Positions 1 to 8,658 of a stretch of 64,000 bases of DNA are shown here, one piece after another. The stretch's first letter is position 1. Every line of letters starts with the position of its first letter. A program made the translations under genes and the position numbers. The notes below the pieces were generated by a model. It made no database searches. It was given only the letters and a program-made list of their open reading frames with translations, and was not told the origin of the DNA. The DNA comes from an uncultured Lachnospiraceae bacterium (GTDB taxonomy: Bacteria; Bacillota; Clostridia; Lachnospirales; Lachnospiraceae), in assembly GCA_947174505.1 (NCBI GenBank), contig CAMWJF010000005.1, positions 55,316 through 119,315 on the forward strand, given 5' to 3'.

Positions 1-1
1 G

Positions 2-1021
2 CTTGATTCCCTGTTTCTGGAGCACAAGGATACCCGTATTCTGATCGCAACCTTTGCTTCCAATGTGGACAGGGTGCGCCAGATCATTAATACGGCGGAA
101 AGATTCGGCAGAAAGGTTGTGGTGGAAGGCCGCAGCATGGTAAACATTATTGATACGGCTTCCAAGCTGGGCTATCTGCAGATTGCCGACAGAACGCTCA
201 TCGATGTGGAGGAGCTTAAAAATTACCCGCCGGAGAAGACGGTTATCATTACGACCGGCAGTCAGGGCGAAAGCATGGCGGCCTTAAGCCGCATGGCAGG
301 CAATAACCATAAAAAGATATCTATTATGCCGGGAGATACCGTTATTTTTTCCGCCCACCCGATACCGGGCAATGAGAAGGCGGTGACTAACGTCATTAAC
401 GAGCTGCAGATGAAGGGCGCGGATGTAATTTTCCAGGACGTGCATGTGTCCGGACACGCCTGCCAGGAGGAAATTAAACTCATTTATTCTCTGGTCAGGC
501 CCAGATATGCAGTTCCCGTCCACGGAGAGTACAAGCACCGCAAGGCGCAGGCGAAGATTGCGGCCCAGCTTGGCATCCCGAAGGAAAATATCTTTATGCT
601 GCAGTCCGGCGATGTGCTGGAGATGGACGACCAGAAAGCTGTCGTCAACGGCAAAGTGCCCGTGGGAGCGATTCTGGTGGACGGACTCGGCGTGGGCGAC
701 GTGGGCAATGTGGTGCTTCGCGACAGACAGCATCTGGCGGAGGACGGCATAATGATCGTGGTAATGGCGCTGGAATCCCACAGCGACCAGCTCATTTCCG
801 GCCCGGATATCGTATCGAGAGGTTTTGTCTATGTGAGAGAGTCCGACGAGCTCCTTGACGAGGCCAGGCTTCTCGTGGAGGAGGCCGTACAGGACTGCCT
901 TGACAGAGGCAAGACAGACTGGGGCAAACTCAAGAGTACCGTCAAGGATGTGCTGAGTGACTTTGTCTGGAAGAAGACAAAGAGAAGACCGATGATACTG
1001 CCGATCATAATGGAAGTTTAA
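2..1021 (+). CDS. rnj: Ribonuclease J, C-terminal part (5' end outside window)
   Basis: RNase J is a metallo-beta-lactamase/beta-CASP ribonuclease with endo- and 5'-3' exonuclease activity in mRNA decay and rRNA processing. The frame is open from base 2, so the N-terminal metallo-beta-lactamase half lies outside the window. What remains is the end of the beta-CASP region (the ATFASNVDRVRQII stretch), the returning lactamase motifs (HVSGHACQEE, then VPVHGEYKH with its metal-binding His) and the C-terminal domain. It stops at a TAA 53 bases before the next gene, a YlbF-type protein, which in Bacillus affects RNA-decay complexes. Family assignment is firm; whether this is RNase J1 or J2 cannot be told from this part. 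Confidence 0.95.
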   Translation, partial: LDSLFLEHKDTRILIATFASNVDRVRQIINTAERFGRKVVVEGRSMVNIIDTASKLGYLQIADRTLIDVEELKNYPPEKTVIITTGSQGESMAALSRMAGNNHKKISIMPGDTVIFSAHPIPGNEKAVTNVINELQMKGADVIFQDVHVSGHACQEEIKLIYSLVRPRYAVPVHGEYKHRKAQAKIAAQLGIPKENIFMLQSGDVLEMDDQKAVVNGKVPVGAILVDGLGVGDVGNVVLRDRQHLAEDGIMIVVMALESHSDQLISGPDIVSRGFVYVRESDELLDEARLLVEEAVQDCLDRGKTDWGKLKSTVKDVLSDFVWKKTKRRPMILPIIMEV

Positions 1022-1073
1022 CGGTTTTGCGAATGAGAGCGCGTCAAGCTGTATGAGATAAGGAGAAAACATC

Positions 1074-1409
1074 ATGTCAGATAAGGAGATCATAGAGGCA
1101 GCCAGAGCGTTTGCGGATCAGATTATGACTTCGGATACGTATAAGGAATACCTGTACCAGAGAGAAAAAATCAAGAAGCAGCCGGAGCTTTATGAGAAGG
1201 TGAACGAGTTCAGGCAGCGCAATTTTGATTTACAGAATGATACGGACGACGGGGATATGCTGGACCGCATGGAGGCTTTCGAGAGGGAATATGAGCAGTT
1301 CAGGGAAGATCCCCTCGTGGACGATTTTCTCCGGGCGGAGCTGGCATTCTGCCGCATGATGCAGGAGGTGTACGTGCTGCTGGCGGATGAGATAGATTTC
1401 GAGGTATAA
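1074..1409 (+). CDS. YlbF/YmcA family protein
   Basis: A 111-residue, highly charged, mostly helical protein with the YlbF-family layout: an N-terminal helix (IIEAARAFADQIMTSDTYKEY), a short break, then a long helix ending in acidic residues. In Bacillus the family (YlbF, YmcA, YaaT) forms a complex that modulates RNase Y and differentiation. Its position directly after RNase J fits a role in RNA decay, which is an inference. An AGGAG-type ribosome site precedes the ATG. The 140 bases after it hold four stem-loops. Confidence 0.85.
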   Translation: MSDKEIIEAARAFADQIMTSDTYKEYLYQREKIKKQPELYEKVNEFRQRNFDLQNDTDDGDMLDRMEAFEREYEQFREDPLVDDFLRAELAFCRMMQEVYVLLADEIDFEV

Positions 1410-1410
1410 A

Positions 1411-1538
1411 GGTGAATAAATTCTCTGAAAGAGCAATTTATTCACCCGGGAATTTGTGCAGAGGCGTCACAAATTCCCTTGATCGCAGAACCAAATTTGA
1501 GATTTGGTTCGCGTTCCTAAGCATTGCATGCTTCGGAA
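1411..1538. repeat. Tandem array of four stem-loops between ylbF-like and mltG-like genes
   Basis: Four consecutive inverted repeats almost fill the spacer. Stem 1 has perfect 12-bp arms at 1411-1422 and 1435-1446. Stem 2 has 11-bp arms at 1448-1458 and 1468-1478. Stem 3 has 9-bp arms at 1488-1496 and 1502-1510, extendable by CGC/GCG. Stem 4 has arms at 1514-1524 and 1528-1538 with one mismatch. None ends in a T-run, so they are not ordinary terminators. They may be a compound palindromic element or an mRNA processing/stability region. Confidence 0.75.
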
Positions 1539-1549
1539 TGGAGGAAAAC

Positions 1550-1954
1550 ATGAGTATAAAAGAAGTCATCGGTTCCACGGCGGAACTGATTATCAAAATA
1601 GCGCTTTTGCTTTTTGCCGCCACCTATATTATCAAGGCATCCACGGCAGCCTATGATTACGGTTACCGCATATTCACCGAGGAGCCGGTGGCCATCGGGG
1701 AGGGCAGGACGATCAGCGTCAGCGTGGAAGATCCGGTTTCCGTCATGGAGGTAGGCGAAATGCTGGAGGAGCGGGGACTGATCCGCGATGCGAAGCTCTT
1801 TCTGTTACAGGAGCTTTTGTCGGAAAATCACGGTAAGCTGCAGCCCGGGATCTATGACCTGAGCACCGCCATGACGGCTGAGGAGATGATGGACGTGATG
1901 GCGGCGGATGCCCCGGAGGAGGGCGAAGAGGATGCGGAAGGAGAGTCAAAGTGA
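1550..1954 (+). CDS. Short MltG/YceG-like membrane protein
   Basis: A 134-residue protein with an N-terminal membrane anchor (about residues 10-33) and an extracytoplasmic part. That part looks like the LysM-like start of the endolytic transglycosylase MltG family (ISVSVEDPVSVMEVGEMLEERGLI, then LQPGIYDLS). It is much shorter than full MltG (about 330-380 residues) and lacks the catalytic domain, so it is unlikely to cleave glycan itself. Start chosen at ATG 1550 behind GGAGGAAA; an upstream in-frame extension runs through the stem-loop array and is implausible. It overlaps trmR by four bases. In Bacillus, yrrL (MltG family) precedes yrrM and yrrO in the same order. Confidence 0.7.
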   Translation: MSIKEVIGSTAELIIKIALLLFAATYIIKASTAAYDYGYRIFTEEPVAIGEGRTISVSVEDPVSVMEVGEMLEERGLIRDAKLFLLQELLSENHGKLQPGIYDLSTAMTAEEMMDVMAADAPEEGEEDAEGESK

Positions 1955-2616
1955 TTTTGGGCGAGCGTATGGACACCTTTCTCGCTTCTCTTGACGCGGG
2001 CAACACCCCATTTCTGGATCAGATAGAACGTGAAGCTTTAAAAACCAATGTGCCGGTTATACGCACGCAGACGCAGGGACTGCTACGGTTCCTGCTTGCG
2101 GTGCGAAGGCCCATGTCCATTTTGGAGGTGGGATGTGCCATTGGTTTTTCTGCGCTTCTGATGAGCGAGTATGCCCCGGAGGGGTGCAAAATTACCACCA
2201 TAGAAAAATATGAGAAGCGAATCCCCGTGGCGAGGGAAAATTTCGCGCGGGCCGGCAAGGAAGACGTTATCACGCTTCTGGAAGGCGACGCGGCGAATAT
2301 TCTGAAAGAACTTGCGGGACCTTATGACTTTATTTTTATGGACGCGGCAAAGGGGCAGTATATCCACTTTCTGCCGGAAATTCTGCGGCTCCTTGCGCCC
2401 GGCGGACTTCTGGTGTCCGACAACGTGCTGCAGGACGGCGATATTCTGGAATCCCGGTTTGCCGTGGAGAGAAGAAACCGTACGATTCACAGCAGAATGC
2501 GGGAGTACCTTTACGAACTGACACATCATGAGGCGCTGCGGACGGTGGTGCTGCCTGTGGGGGATGGCGTAACGGTCAGCTGTGTGACAAAAAGTTCTAA
2601 AGACATCGAGCCATAG
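1951..2616 (+). CDS. trmR: tRNA 5-hydroxyuridine methyltransferase (TrmR/YrrM-like O-methyltransferase)
   Basis: A 221-residue class I SAM-dependent O-methyltransferase of the caffeoyl-CoA OMT-like family. The SAM-binding motif is at about residues 51-63 (ILEVGCAIGFSAL), with IEKYEKR and a metal/substrate motif FIFMDAAKGQY near 125-135, then DNVLQDG. GTG start, overlapping the upstream stop as GTGA. In Bacillus YrrM (TrmR) methylates 5-hydroxyuridine at tRNA position 34. The U32-type protein immediately downstream (TrhP family) makes the hydroxyl, so the pair probably forms a wobble-modification unit. The specific tRNA role is inferred from synteny; other small-molecule OMTs look similar. Confidence 0.8.
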   Translation: MILGERMDTFLASLDAGNTPFLDQIEREALKTNVPVIRTQTQGLLRFLLAVRRPMSILEVGCAIGFSALLMSEYAPEGCKITTIEKYEKRIPVARENFARAGKEDVITLLEGDAANILKELAGPYDFIFMDAAKGQYIHFLPEILRLLAPGGLLVSDNVLQDGDILESRFAVERRNRTIHSRMREYLYELTHHEALRTVVLPVGDGVTVSCVTKSSKDIEP

Positions 2617-2697
2617 GACGCGGTGCCGGGAACTTCTAAATGTCACACTGGAGAATGCCGTACAACAGGTATTCTCCGAAGGTGGAGGGATGATAGG

Positions 2698-4065
2698 ATG
2701 AAAAAACCTGAACTGCTGGTGCCCGCCGCCAGTCTGGAGGTATTAAAAACAGCTGTTATTTTTGGGGCGGACGCGGTATATATTGGCGGGGAAGCCTTCG
2801 GCCTGCGGGCAAAAGCGAAAAATTTTTCGGCACAGGAGATGGCGGAGGGCATTGCCTTTGCCCATGAGAGAGGCGTTAGGGTGTATGTGACGGCCAATAT
2901 TCTGGCGCACAATTATGATCTGGAAGGGGCGGAAGCGTATTTCCACGAGCTGAAGGGACTGCAGCCGGATGCGCTGATTATAGCGGATCCCGGCATGTTT
3001 GCGCTGGCGCGGGAAATCTGCCCGGAAATCGACGTCCACATTTCCACGCAGGCCAACAATACGAACTATATGACCTACCGTTTCTGGCATGGGCAGGGGG
3101 CGAAGCGGGTTGTTTCGGCAAGGGAGCTTTCCCTGAAGGAGATAAAGGAGATCAGGGAAAATATTCCGCAAGATATGGAGATCGAGAGCTTTGTGCACGG
3201 TGCGATGTGTATTTCTTACTCGGGACGGTGCCTGTTAAGCAATTATTTTACCGGGCGGGACGCGAACCACGGGGCATGCACCCATCCCTGCCGGTGGAAG
3301 TACGCGCTGGTGGAGGAGACAAGGCCGGGAGAATATCTGCCCGTTTATGAGAACGACCGCGGTACCTTTATCTTTAATTCCAAGGATCTGAATATGATTG
3401 AGCATATCCCAGAGCTGGTCGAAGCGGGGATTGACAGCTTTAAGATCGAGGGCAGGATGAAGACCGCGCTCTATGTGGCTACCGTGGCGCGTACCTACAG
3501 GCGGGCCATCGACGATTATTTTGTCTCTGAGGAGCAGTACCGCGCCAACATGGACTGGTACCGGGCGGAGATCGCCAAGTGCACCTACCGGAAATTTACT
3601 ACGGGCTTTTATTTTGGTAAAGCCGATGAAAATACCCAGATTTATGACGAGAGCACTTATGTGAGCGAGTATGTTTATCTCGGCACTGTGGGCGCGGTGG
3701 TGGAAGCCGGGGCAGCGCAGGCGGGCGGGGCAGCGGCGGACACGGCGACAGGCGGAACATCTGCTGCGGGCGGAGCAACGGCGGACGCGGCGACAGATGG
3801 GGGATCGGCTGCAGCAGAGGACGTGGCCGTGGGCGGAAATAAGCGGGGACAGCTTTGCGCCCGCATCGAGCAGCGCAATAAATTCAGCGTGGGGGACCGG
3901 ATCGAGATTATGAAGCCCTGCGGGGAGAACATTCCCGTGAAAGTGCTGGCCATGTATGACGGAGAGGGAAATCCCGTGGAGTCCTGTCCGCACCCGAAGC
4001 AGACGATCGACGTGAAGCTGTCGGAAACGCCCGAGGCGGGGGATATTCTGCGGGTGGAGAAATAG
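2698..4065 (+). CDS. trhP: Peptidase U32 family protein, probable tRNA hydroxylation protein TrhP
   Basis: About 455 residues. The U32 signature is present (IESFVHGAMCISYSGRC) with further cysteines in GACTHPCRWKY; these conserved Cys suggest an Fe-S cluster. The family includes TrhP/YrrO, needed for 5-hydroxyuridine at tRNA U34, and RlhA, which hydroxylates 23S rRNA. Position behind trmR favours TrhP. Start at ATG 2698 follows GGTGGAGGG; an earlier in-frame start at 2623 would cross a 10-bp stem-loop (2650-2677). Oddity: after about residue 335 the C-terminal beta domain is interrupted by roughly 45 residues of Ala/Gly/Thr low-complexity repeat before conserved sequence resumes (QLCARIEQRNKFSVGDRIE). 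Confidence 0.85.
   Translation: MKKPELLVPAASLEVLKTAVIFGADAVYIGGEAFGLRAKAKNFSAQEMAEGIAFAHERGVRVYVTANILAHNYDLEGAEAYFHELKGLQPDALIIADPGMFALAREICPEIDVHISTQANNTNYMTYRFWHGQGAKRVVSARELSLKEIKEIRENIPQDMEIESFVHGAMCISYSGRCLLSNYFTGRDANHGACTHPCRWKYALVEETRPGEYLPVYENDRGTFIFNSKDLNMIEHIPELVEAGIDSFKIEGRMKTALYVATVARTYRRAIDDYFVSEEQYRANMDWYRAEIAKCTYRKFTTGFYFGKADENTQIYDESTYVSEYVYLGTVGAVVEAGAAQAGGAAADTATGGTSAAGGATADAATDGGSAAAEDVAVGGNKRGQLCARIEQRNKFSVGDRIEIMKPCGENIPVKVLAMYDGEGNPVESCPHPKQTIDVKLSETPEAGDILRVEK
3706..3840 (+). repeat. Ala/Gly-rich low-complexity insertion inside trhP
   Basis: Degenerate in-frame GC-rich repeats built from units like GCGGGCGGGGCAGCGGCGGA encode alternating AGGAAAD/TATGG/GGSAAA peptides. 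The flanking U32 C-terminal domain is intact on both sides, so this is probably a surface-loop expansion tolerated by the fold. Confidence 0.8.
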
Positions 4066-4120
4066 ATACGAATTTTCGGTGTAAAAAATGTAATGATATC
4101 ACGAATTTTCATTGTAATTT

Positions 4121-4330
4121 TTGTATGTCCGTGCAAGACAGGTTGGAAAAACCTGGCTGATGAAAGAATTTGGCAGTCGGGCTTATGAGGATGTCGTTTA
4201 CATTAACTTTGACGCCAATGTTGGAATGGCGGAGTTGTTTGCCGCCGATTTGAATGTTGACCGTCTGCTGATGGGGATAGAGCTGTATGCCGGAAGAAAG
4301 ATCGATGCGGAAAGCACGGGCTGCACCAGC
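4121..4330 (+). pseudogene. Remnant of an AAA/DUF4143-type ATPase (Walker A fragment)
   Basis: The frame here reads ARQVGKTWLMKEFG, then YINFDANVGMAELF and MGIELYAGRKIDAE. This is the N-terminal P-loop part of the ATPase family often annotated AAA_14/DUF4143. After about 70 residues the similarity stops (around 4317) and the frame runs into unrelated sequence; the expected Walker B region and DUF4143 domain are missing. Bases before the P-loop no longer encode the usual start and carry a direct repeat (ACGAATTTTC at 4068 and 4101). I read it as a decayed gene. The remaining bases to 4500 hold nothing I recognise. Confidence 0.6.
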
Positions 4331-4505
4331 GCATATTACTGGAGGGGGTGCGTGGAGCTATTATCTGCCGCCCCTGCATTTTTATCTGGGAGAGCAGGAG
4401 GAGGGGGCTGGGCCGCACGACATGGGCGGGGGAACGGCTTTATATGAGGTTTATCCAGGGGCTGTTAAAAAGTTTACAAAAAAATTCGCAATTTCTGCTT
4501 GCATT

Positions 4506-4533
4506 TTGAGAAAAAGTAGGGTATTCTTATAAA
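4506..4533 (+). promoter_or_regulatory. Predicted sigma-A promoter of the glutamine synthetase gene
   Basis: TTGAGA (4506-4511), 16-base spacer, TATAAA (4528-4533). It gives a leader of roughly 85 bases that contains an attenuator-like hairpin before the start codon. Confidence 0.6.
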
Positions 4534-4556
4534 CGTAAATTGTATACAGGTATTCA

Positions 4557-4603
4557 GAACGATGGCGTTCCAAAAAAGGAGTTTTTTTGGAACGCATTTT
4601 TTT
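4557..4603 (+). terminator. Leader terminator (putative attenuator) ahead of glnN
   Basis: A 13-bp stem (4565-4577 with 4583-4595) is followed by eight T residues, a textbook intrinsic terminator placed between the promoter and the start codon. A shorter hairpin, GAACG/CGTTC (4557-4561 with 4566-4570), shares bases with the left arm, so the two are mutually exclusive. This suggests regulated read-through rather than simple termination of an upstream gene, since only a pseudogene precedes it. Confidence 0.65.
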
Positions 4604-4626
4604 GAAGCCGGGTGAGGAGGATGATT

Positions 4627-6738
4627 ATGAGAGAAGTATTCAATGTGGAAGAAATATTTGCGAAAAATGTGTTCACCCTCGGCAAGATGCAGGAGCGTCT
4701 GACGAGAAATGCTTACAAGGAAGTAGTCAAGGTTATGAATGAGGGCGGAGAGTTGTCAATGAGCACCGCGAATATCGTTGCCAAGGCAATGAAGGACTGG
4801 GCGGTAGAGAACGGCGCGACACATTATACACACTGGTTCCAGCCGCTTACCGGCATCACCGCGGAGAAGCATGACGCTTTCGTATCCCATCCCGATGAGT
4901 TGGGCAAGATGCTGACGGAGTTTTCCGGTAAGGAGCTGATTAAGGGCGAGCCGGACGCGTCCTCCTTCCCTTCGGGAGGACTACGGGCGACCTTCGAGGC
5001 AAGAGGCTATACCGCATGGGATATTACATCCCCTGCGTTTTTGAAAGAATCCGGCTGCGGCACGGTTCTCTGTATACCGACCGCATTCTGCTCCTACACG
5101 GGTGAGGCGCTGGATAAGAAGACGCCGCTCCTTCGTTCCATGGAGGCGCTGAGCGAGCAGGCGCTGCGGATCGTGCGGCTGTTTGGTAATACGGAGGCAA
5201 CCAAGGTGACTGCCTCTGTCGGCCCCGAGCAGGAATATTTTCTGGTGGATAAAGATTTGTATATGAAGAGGACGGATCTGATGTTTGCGGGCCGCACCCT
5301 TTTCGGCGCACCGGCGCCTAAGGGTCAGGAGATGGAGGATCACTACTTTGGCGTGATCAGGGAGCGCGTGGGCACGTACATGAAGGATCTCAACGAGGAG
5401 CTGTGGAAGCTTGGCGTGACGGCCAAGACCCAGCACAACGAGGTGGCTCCCGCCCAGCATGAGCTTGCGCCGATTTACGAGACGGCCAATATCGCGGTTG
5501 ACCACAACCAGATCGTTATGGAGACCATGAAGCGGGTGGCTGTTAAACATAACATGCGTTGTTTATTGCATGAAAAACCGTATGCGGGCGTAAACGGTTC
5601 CGGCAAGCATGACAACTGGTCGATCACCACGGACAACGGTGTGAATCTGCTAGACCCCGGCGAGACACCCAATGAGAATGTGCAGTTCCTGCTGGTGCTG
5701 GCCTGCGTTATGAGAGCGGTGGATGTGCATGCGGATCTGCTGCGCCAGTCTGCCTCGGATGTGGGCAACGATCACAGACTGGGTGCGAACGAGGCGCCCC
5801 CGGCGATCATTTCCATTTTCCTCGGCGAGCAGCTTGAGGATGTGGTGACACAGTTGATTGAGACGGGTGAGGCAACTACCGTTAAGGAGGGCGGAAAGCT
5901 CCTCACGGGCGTGAGCACCCTGCCCGATTTCCAGAAGGATGCGACGGACAGAAACAGAACATCGCCCTTTGCTTTCACGGGTAACAAATTTGAGTTCCGT
6001 ATGGTGGGGAGCGCGGATTCCATCGCAAGCCCGAACACCACACTGAACGCCATCGTGGCGGAGGCCTTCTGCGAGGCGGCTGACATTCTGGAGAAAGCGG
6101 AGAACAAGGAGCTGGCGATCCACGATCTGATTAAGAAATATATGACCGAGCACCAGAGAATCATCTTCAACGGCAACGGCTACTCCGACGAGTGGGTGGC
6201 GGAGGCTGCAAGGCGCGGCCTGCCAAACATTAAGTCCATGATTGAGGCTGCGGGCACGCTGACTACCGACAAGGCGGTGAAACTGTTTGAGAAGTTTGGC
6301 ATCTTTACGAAAGTGGAACTGGAGTCCCGCGAGGAGATTATTTACGAGACATACGCGAAATCCATCAATATAGAAGCACTCACCATGATTGACATGGCGG
6401 GCAAGCAGATTATTCCCGCAGTCATCCGCTACACGAAGACCCTTGCGGACACTGTGAATGCGGTGAAGATGGCGGGCGCGGATGCGACTACGCAGGACGA
6501 ACTTCTGCAGATCGTCGGCGAAAAGCTGACGGCTATGCAGACGGCTCTTGAGAAACTGAAAAAGACGGAGAAAGAGGCTTCTGCGATGGAGGACGCGAAG
6601 GCACAGGCGTTCTTTTATAAGGACACGGTCAGGGCGGCCATGGATGAGCTGCGCGCCCCGGCGGATGAGCTGGAAATGATCGTGGATAAGGAATATTGGC
6701 CCATTCCGACCTACGGGGAGCTGATGTTTGAGATTTAA
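4627..6738 (+). CDS. glnN: Glutamine synthetase type III
   Basis: 703 residues, the length typical of type III (GlnN) enzymes, which make glutamine from glutamate, ammonia and ATP as dodecamers. Seen motifs: [10 protein letters not shown] near residue 198 (metal-binding Glu), [14 protein letters not shown] near 271, [10 protein letters not shown] near 322 (ATP/glutamate loop), and [16 protein letters not shown] near 440. The start at ATG 4627 has AGGAGG six bases upstream; ATG 4621 would directly abut it. The upstream attenuator suggests regulation by transcription termination, perhaps in response to nitrogen status. A tRNA-Gln gene follows. Confidence 0.95.
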   Translation: MREVFNVEEIFAKNVFTLGKMQERLTRNAYKEVVKVMNEGGELSMSTANIVAKAMKDWAVENGATHYTHWFQPLTGITAEKHDAFVSHPDELGKMLTEFSGKELIKGEPDASSFPSGGLRATFEARGYTAWDITSPAFLKESGCGTVLCIPTAFCSYTGEALDKKTPLLRSMEALSEQALRIVRLFGNTEATKVTASVGPEQEYFLVDKDLYMKRTDLMFAGRTLFGAPAPKGQEMEDHYFGVIRERVGTYMKDLNEELWKLGVTAKTQHNEVAPAQHELAPIYETANIAVDHNQIVMETMKRVAVKHNMRCLLHEKPYAGVNGSGKHDNWSITTDNGVNLLDPGETPNENVQFLLVLACVMRAVDVHADLLRQSASDVGNDHRLGANEAPPAIISIFLGEQLEDVVTQLIETGEATTVKEGGKLLTGVSTLPDFQKDATDRNRTSPFAFTGNKFEFRMVGSADSIASPNTTLNAIVAEAFCEAADILEKAENKELAIHDLIKKYMTEHQRIIFNGNGYSDEWVAEAARRGLPNIKSMIEAAGTLTTDKAVKLFEKFGIFTKVELESREEIIYETYAKSINIEALTMIDMAGKQIIPAVIRYTKTLADTVNAVKMAGADATTQDELLQIVGEKLTAMQTALEKLKKTEKEASAMEDAKAQAFFYKDTVRAAMDELRAPADELEMIVDKEYWPIPTYGELMFEI

Positions 6739-6768
6739 TAAAAAATTTTTAAAATTTTTTTAAAAAAA

Positions 6769-6803
6769 GTGGAAAAAGGGCTTGCCAAACGGCCCTTTTT
6801 CCG
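6769..6803 (+). terminator. Stem-loop at the end of glnN
   Basis: Arms of about 13 bp with one G-T pair (GGAAAAAGGGC and its complement). No T-run follows. The hairpin overlaps the -35 region and spacer of the tRNA promoter, so its main role may be 3'-end stabilisation of glnN mRNA. Confidence 0.5.
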
Positions 6804-6810
6804 CTATAAT
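6782..6810 (+). promoter_or_regulatory. Promoter of tRNA-Gln
   Basis: TTGCCA (6782-6787), exactly 17 bases, TATAAT (6805-6810), ending 13 bases before the tRNA. The -35 box lies in the loop of the glnN stem-loop. Confidence 0.8.
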
Positions 6811-6823
6811 CGTTAATTGTTGA

Positions 6824-6895
6824 TGGGCTATCGCCAAACGGTAAGGCAACGGACTCTGACTCCGTCATTTCAAGGTTCGAATCCTTGTAGCCCAG
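6824..6895 (+). tRNA. tRNA-Gln (anticodon CTG)
   Basis: Complete cloverleaf: acceptor TGGGCTA/TAGCCCA with discriminator G, D arm around CGCCAAACGG, anticodon stem ACGGA/TCCGT around loop CTCTGAC (anticodon CTG), and T loop GGTTCGAATCC. CCA is not encoded. A 21-base stretch (6866-6886) recurs at 12530-12550 with one mismatch. Confidence 0.95.
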
Positions 6896-6901
6896 CTAAT
6901 A

Positions 6902-6932
6902 AAACCCTGATGAAAGCGTTTCATCGGGGTTT
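6902..6932 (+). terminator. Intrinsic terminator of tRNA-Gln
   Basis: A 14-bp stem with one T-G pair and a 3-base loop (GCG), followed by a short C-TTT stretch. Confidence 0.75.
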
Positions 6933-6964
6933 CTTTGACTTTATCGTATTTGTGCAGAGGGAAA

Positions 6965-7687
6965 ATGATAAAGATTGCTATTATCGAGGACGAACAAATT
7001 CATACGCAGCTTCTGGCAGATTATTTGCGGACATGGGGAGCGGCGCATGGACAGGAAGTTTCAATACAGGAATTTCCCAGTGCGGAAAGCTTCCTGTTTG
7101 TCTGGGAGGAAACGAATGATTTTGATATTCTCTTTGTAGATATTCAGATGCGGGAAATGAACGGGGTCGAGATGGCAAGGAAAGTCAGGGAGAGGGACAG
7201 GGAAACGGCTATCGTATTTACGACAGGCGTCACGGACTATATAGGAACCGGCTACGATGTGGAGGCGCTCCATTATCTGCTGAAACCGATCAGGATGGAA
7301 AAGATCGGGCAATGTATGGATAAAGTGATGCGGAGCAGACGCAGGGAGGCGTATGTGATTGTGCATGGGAAGGAGGAAACCGTCAGAGTTTCCGTCGGGA
7401 GCATTTCCTATGTTGAGGCGAGGGGGCATGGCTGTGTTATGGAAACATACACAAGGGCGGATGACTGCAGGCAGACAGAAATTACAGAGAGCATTTCTGA
7501 GATGGAACAGCGGTTGCAGACATACGGCTTTATCAGATGCCACCGCTCTTATTTGTGCCGCATTGAAGGTATCTGCCGGATTGGAAGAACGGATATTACA
7601 CTTGACAGCGGGAGTGTGATTCCGGTCAGCAGGCGGATGTACGCAGATATAAACCGTGCGTTTATTGCACATTTCCGCAGGGGTTAA
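6965..7687 (+). CDS. LytTR-family response regulator
   Basis: A 240-residue regulator with a receiver domain (residues 1-120; acidic pocket EDE at 8-10, phosphoacceptor Asp59 in LFVDIQM, K in LLKPI) and a C-terminal LytTR DNA-binding domain (about 135-240, including [16 protein letters not shown] and CHRSYLC). Start at ATG 6965; the frame extends upstream into the tRNA terminator. It is followed after 26 bases by a GHKL histidine kinase and then two ABC exporter subunits, the layout of AgrA-, ComE- or VirR-type circuits controlling peptide export or resistance. No clear promoter was found; read-through from upstream is possible. Confidence 0.9.
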   Translation: MIKIAIIEDEQIHTQLLADYLRTWGAAHGQEVSIQEFPSAESFLFVWEETNDFDILFVDIQMREMNGVEMARKVRERDRETAIVFTTGVTDYIGTGYDVEALHYLLKPIRMEKIGQCMDKVMRSRRREAYVIVHGKEETVRVSVGSISYVEARGHGCVMETYTRADDCRQTEITESISEMEQRLQTYGFIRCHRSYLCRIEGICRIGRTDITLDSGSVIPVSRRMYADINRAFIAHFRRG

Positions 7688-7713
7688 AGCGGATTGCGTG
7701 CAAACGTTTTGGA

Positions 7714-8472
7714 ATGGAGATGAATGGGATGCAGGAAATGCCTGTGATATGGATATTGATTGCCGCAGCGATATGCTTACTTGCGGCGCTTGTGGTTTTT
7801 CTCCGCTATGCGGTCGGTTTTCTTGTGGACAGGCGCACACTGCGCTACCAGAGCGACCTGCTGCAAAAACACTGTGAGGAAGTGCAGAATATGTACCGTC
7901 AGACGAGAGGGTGGCGGCATGACTATCACAACCATATACAGACCATGAAAGCGCATCTTGCAATGGGTAATCTGGAAGAATTGGAAGCTTATCTGAATGA
8001 ACTGGATAAGGATCTGACTACGGTGGATACGGTTATAAAGACGGGAAATGTAATGGTAGACGCCATCCTTAACAGTAAGATTTCCGTGGCTGCGTCCAAA
8101 GGAATTACGGTAGAAGCAAAGGCAGTGGTACCGAAGGAGCTGGACACTTCCCTGTCAGAGGTGGATATCTGTCTGATTGTCGGGAATCTGATGGATAATG
8201 CCATAGAGGCATGTATGAAGATACGGCAGGAGGGACAGCGCTTTATCCGCGTCTATATGGATATTTTGAAGGGGCAGCTCTATATTTATATGATAAACGC
8301 GGTCGGTGAAAACCCGAAAAAGGCAGGCGGCGTTTATATATCTGCCAAGAATACAGGCAGTCACGGGTTTGGCCTTATGCGCGTTGACAAGGTGGTAGAC
8401 AAGTACCACGGCTATTTGGAAAGACAGCATGAGGAGGGGGTGTTTGCCACAGAGATTATGCTGCCTTTGTGA
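7714..8472 (+). CDS. GHKL-domain sensor histidine kinase, single membrane segment
   Basis: About 252 residues. There is one N-terminal membrane segment (roughly residues 9-32), a short linker, then the AgrC-like phosphoacceptor motif WRHDYHNHIQTM (His69) and a GHKL ATPase domain with N box VGNLMDNAIEAC and G box GSHGFGLMRVD. It lacks the multi-membrane sensor module of true AgrC, so it probably senses through its single helix or an associated transporter. Start uncertain: ATGs at 7714, 7723 and 7729 are all possible. Partner of the LytTR regulator upstream; a strong terminator follows. Confidence 0.88.
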   Translation: MEMNGMQEMPVIWILIAAAICLLAALVVFLRYAVGFLVDRRTLRYQSDLLQKHCEEVQNMYRQTRGWRHDYHNHIQTMKAHLAMGNLEELEAYLNELDKDLTTVDTVIKTGNVMVDAILNSKISVAASKGITVEAKAVVPKELDTSLSEVDICLIVGNLMDNAIEACMKIRQEGQRFIRVYMDILKGQLYIYMINAVGENPKKAGGVYISAKNTGSHGFGLMRVDKVVDKYHGYLERQHEEGVFATEIMLPL

Positions 8473-8489
8473 TTTTAATGATACCATTC

Positions 8490-8525
8490 GTGCACGAGTA
8501 TGACCGCTCGTGCACATTTTTTTAC
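8490..8525 (+). terminator. Intrinsic terminator after the two-component operon
   Basis: Nine-bp arms GTGCACGAG (8490-8498) and CTCGTGCAC (8507-8515) around an 8-base loop, followed by a run of T to about 8525. It separates the regulator operon from the exporter genes. Confidence 0.85.
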
Positions 8526-8658
8526 AGGGAAGCCGGCTGTGTTATGGTACTGACAGACCATACGATAAGGCGTCGGTTCCGGACAGTCTGCAGCGCATGG
8601 AACAGATGAAGGCATGCCTTATCCTATTAGGAAAAAATGTCGGACATGGGGAGGAAGA

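Noticed and set aside
4540..4603. ANTAR-type antiterminator site before glnN
   Set aside because: Only one short hairpin precedes the terminator, and its loop lacks the A1/G4 hexaloop pattern. The attenuator idea is kept without naming the factor.
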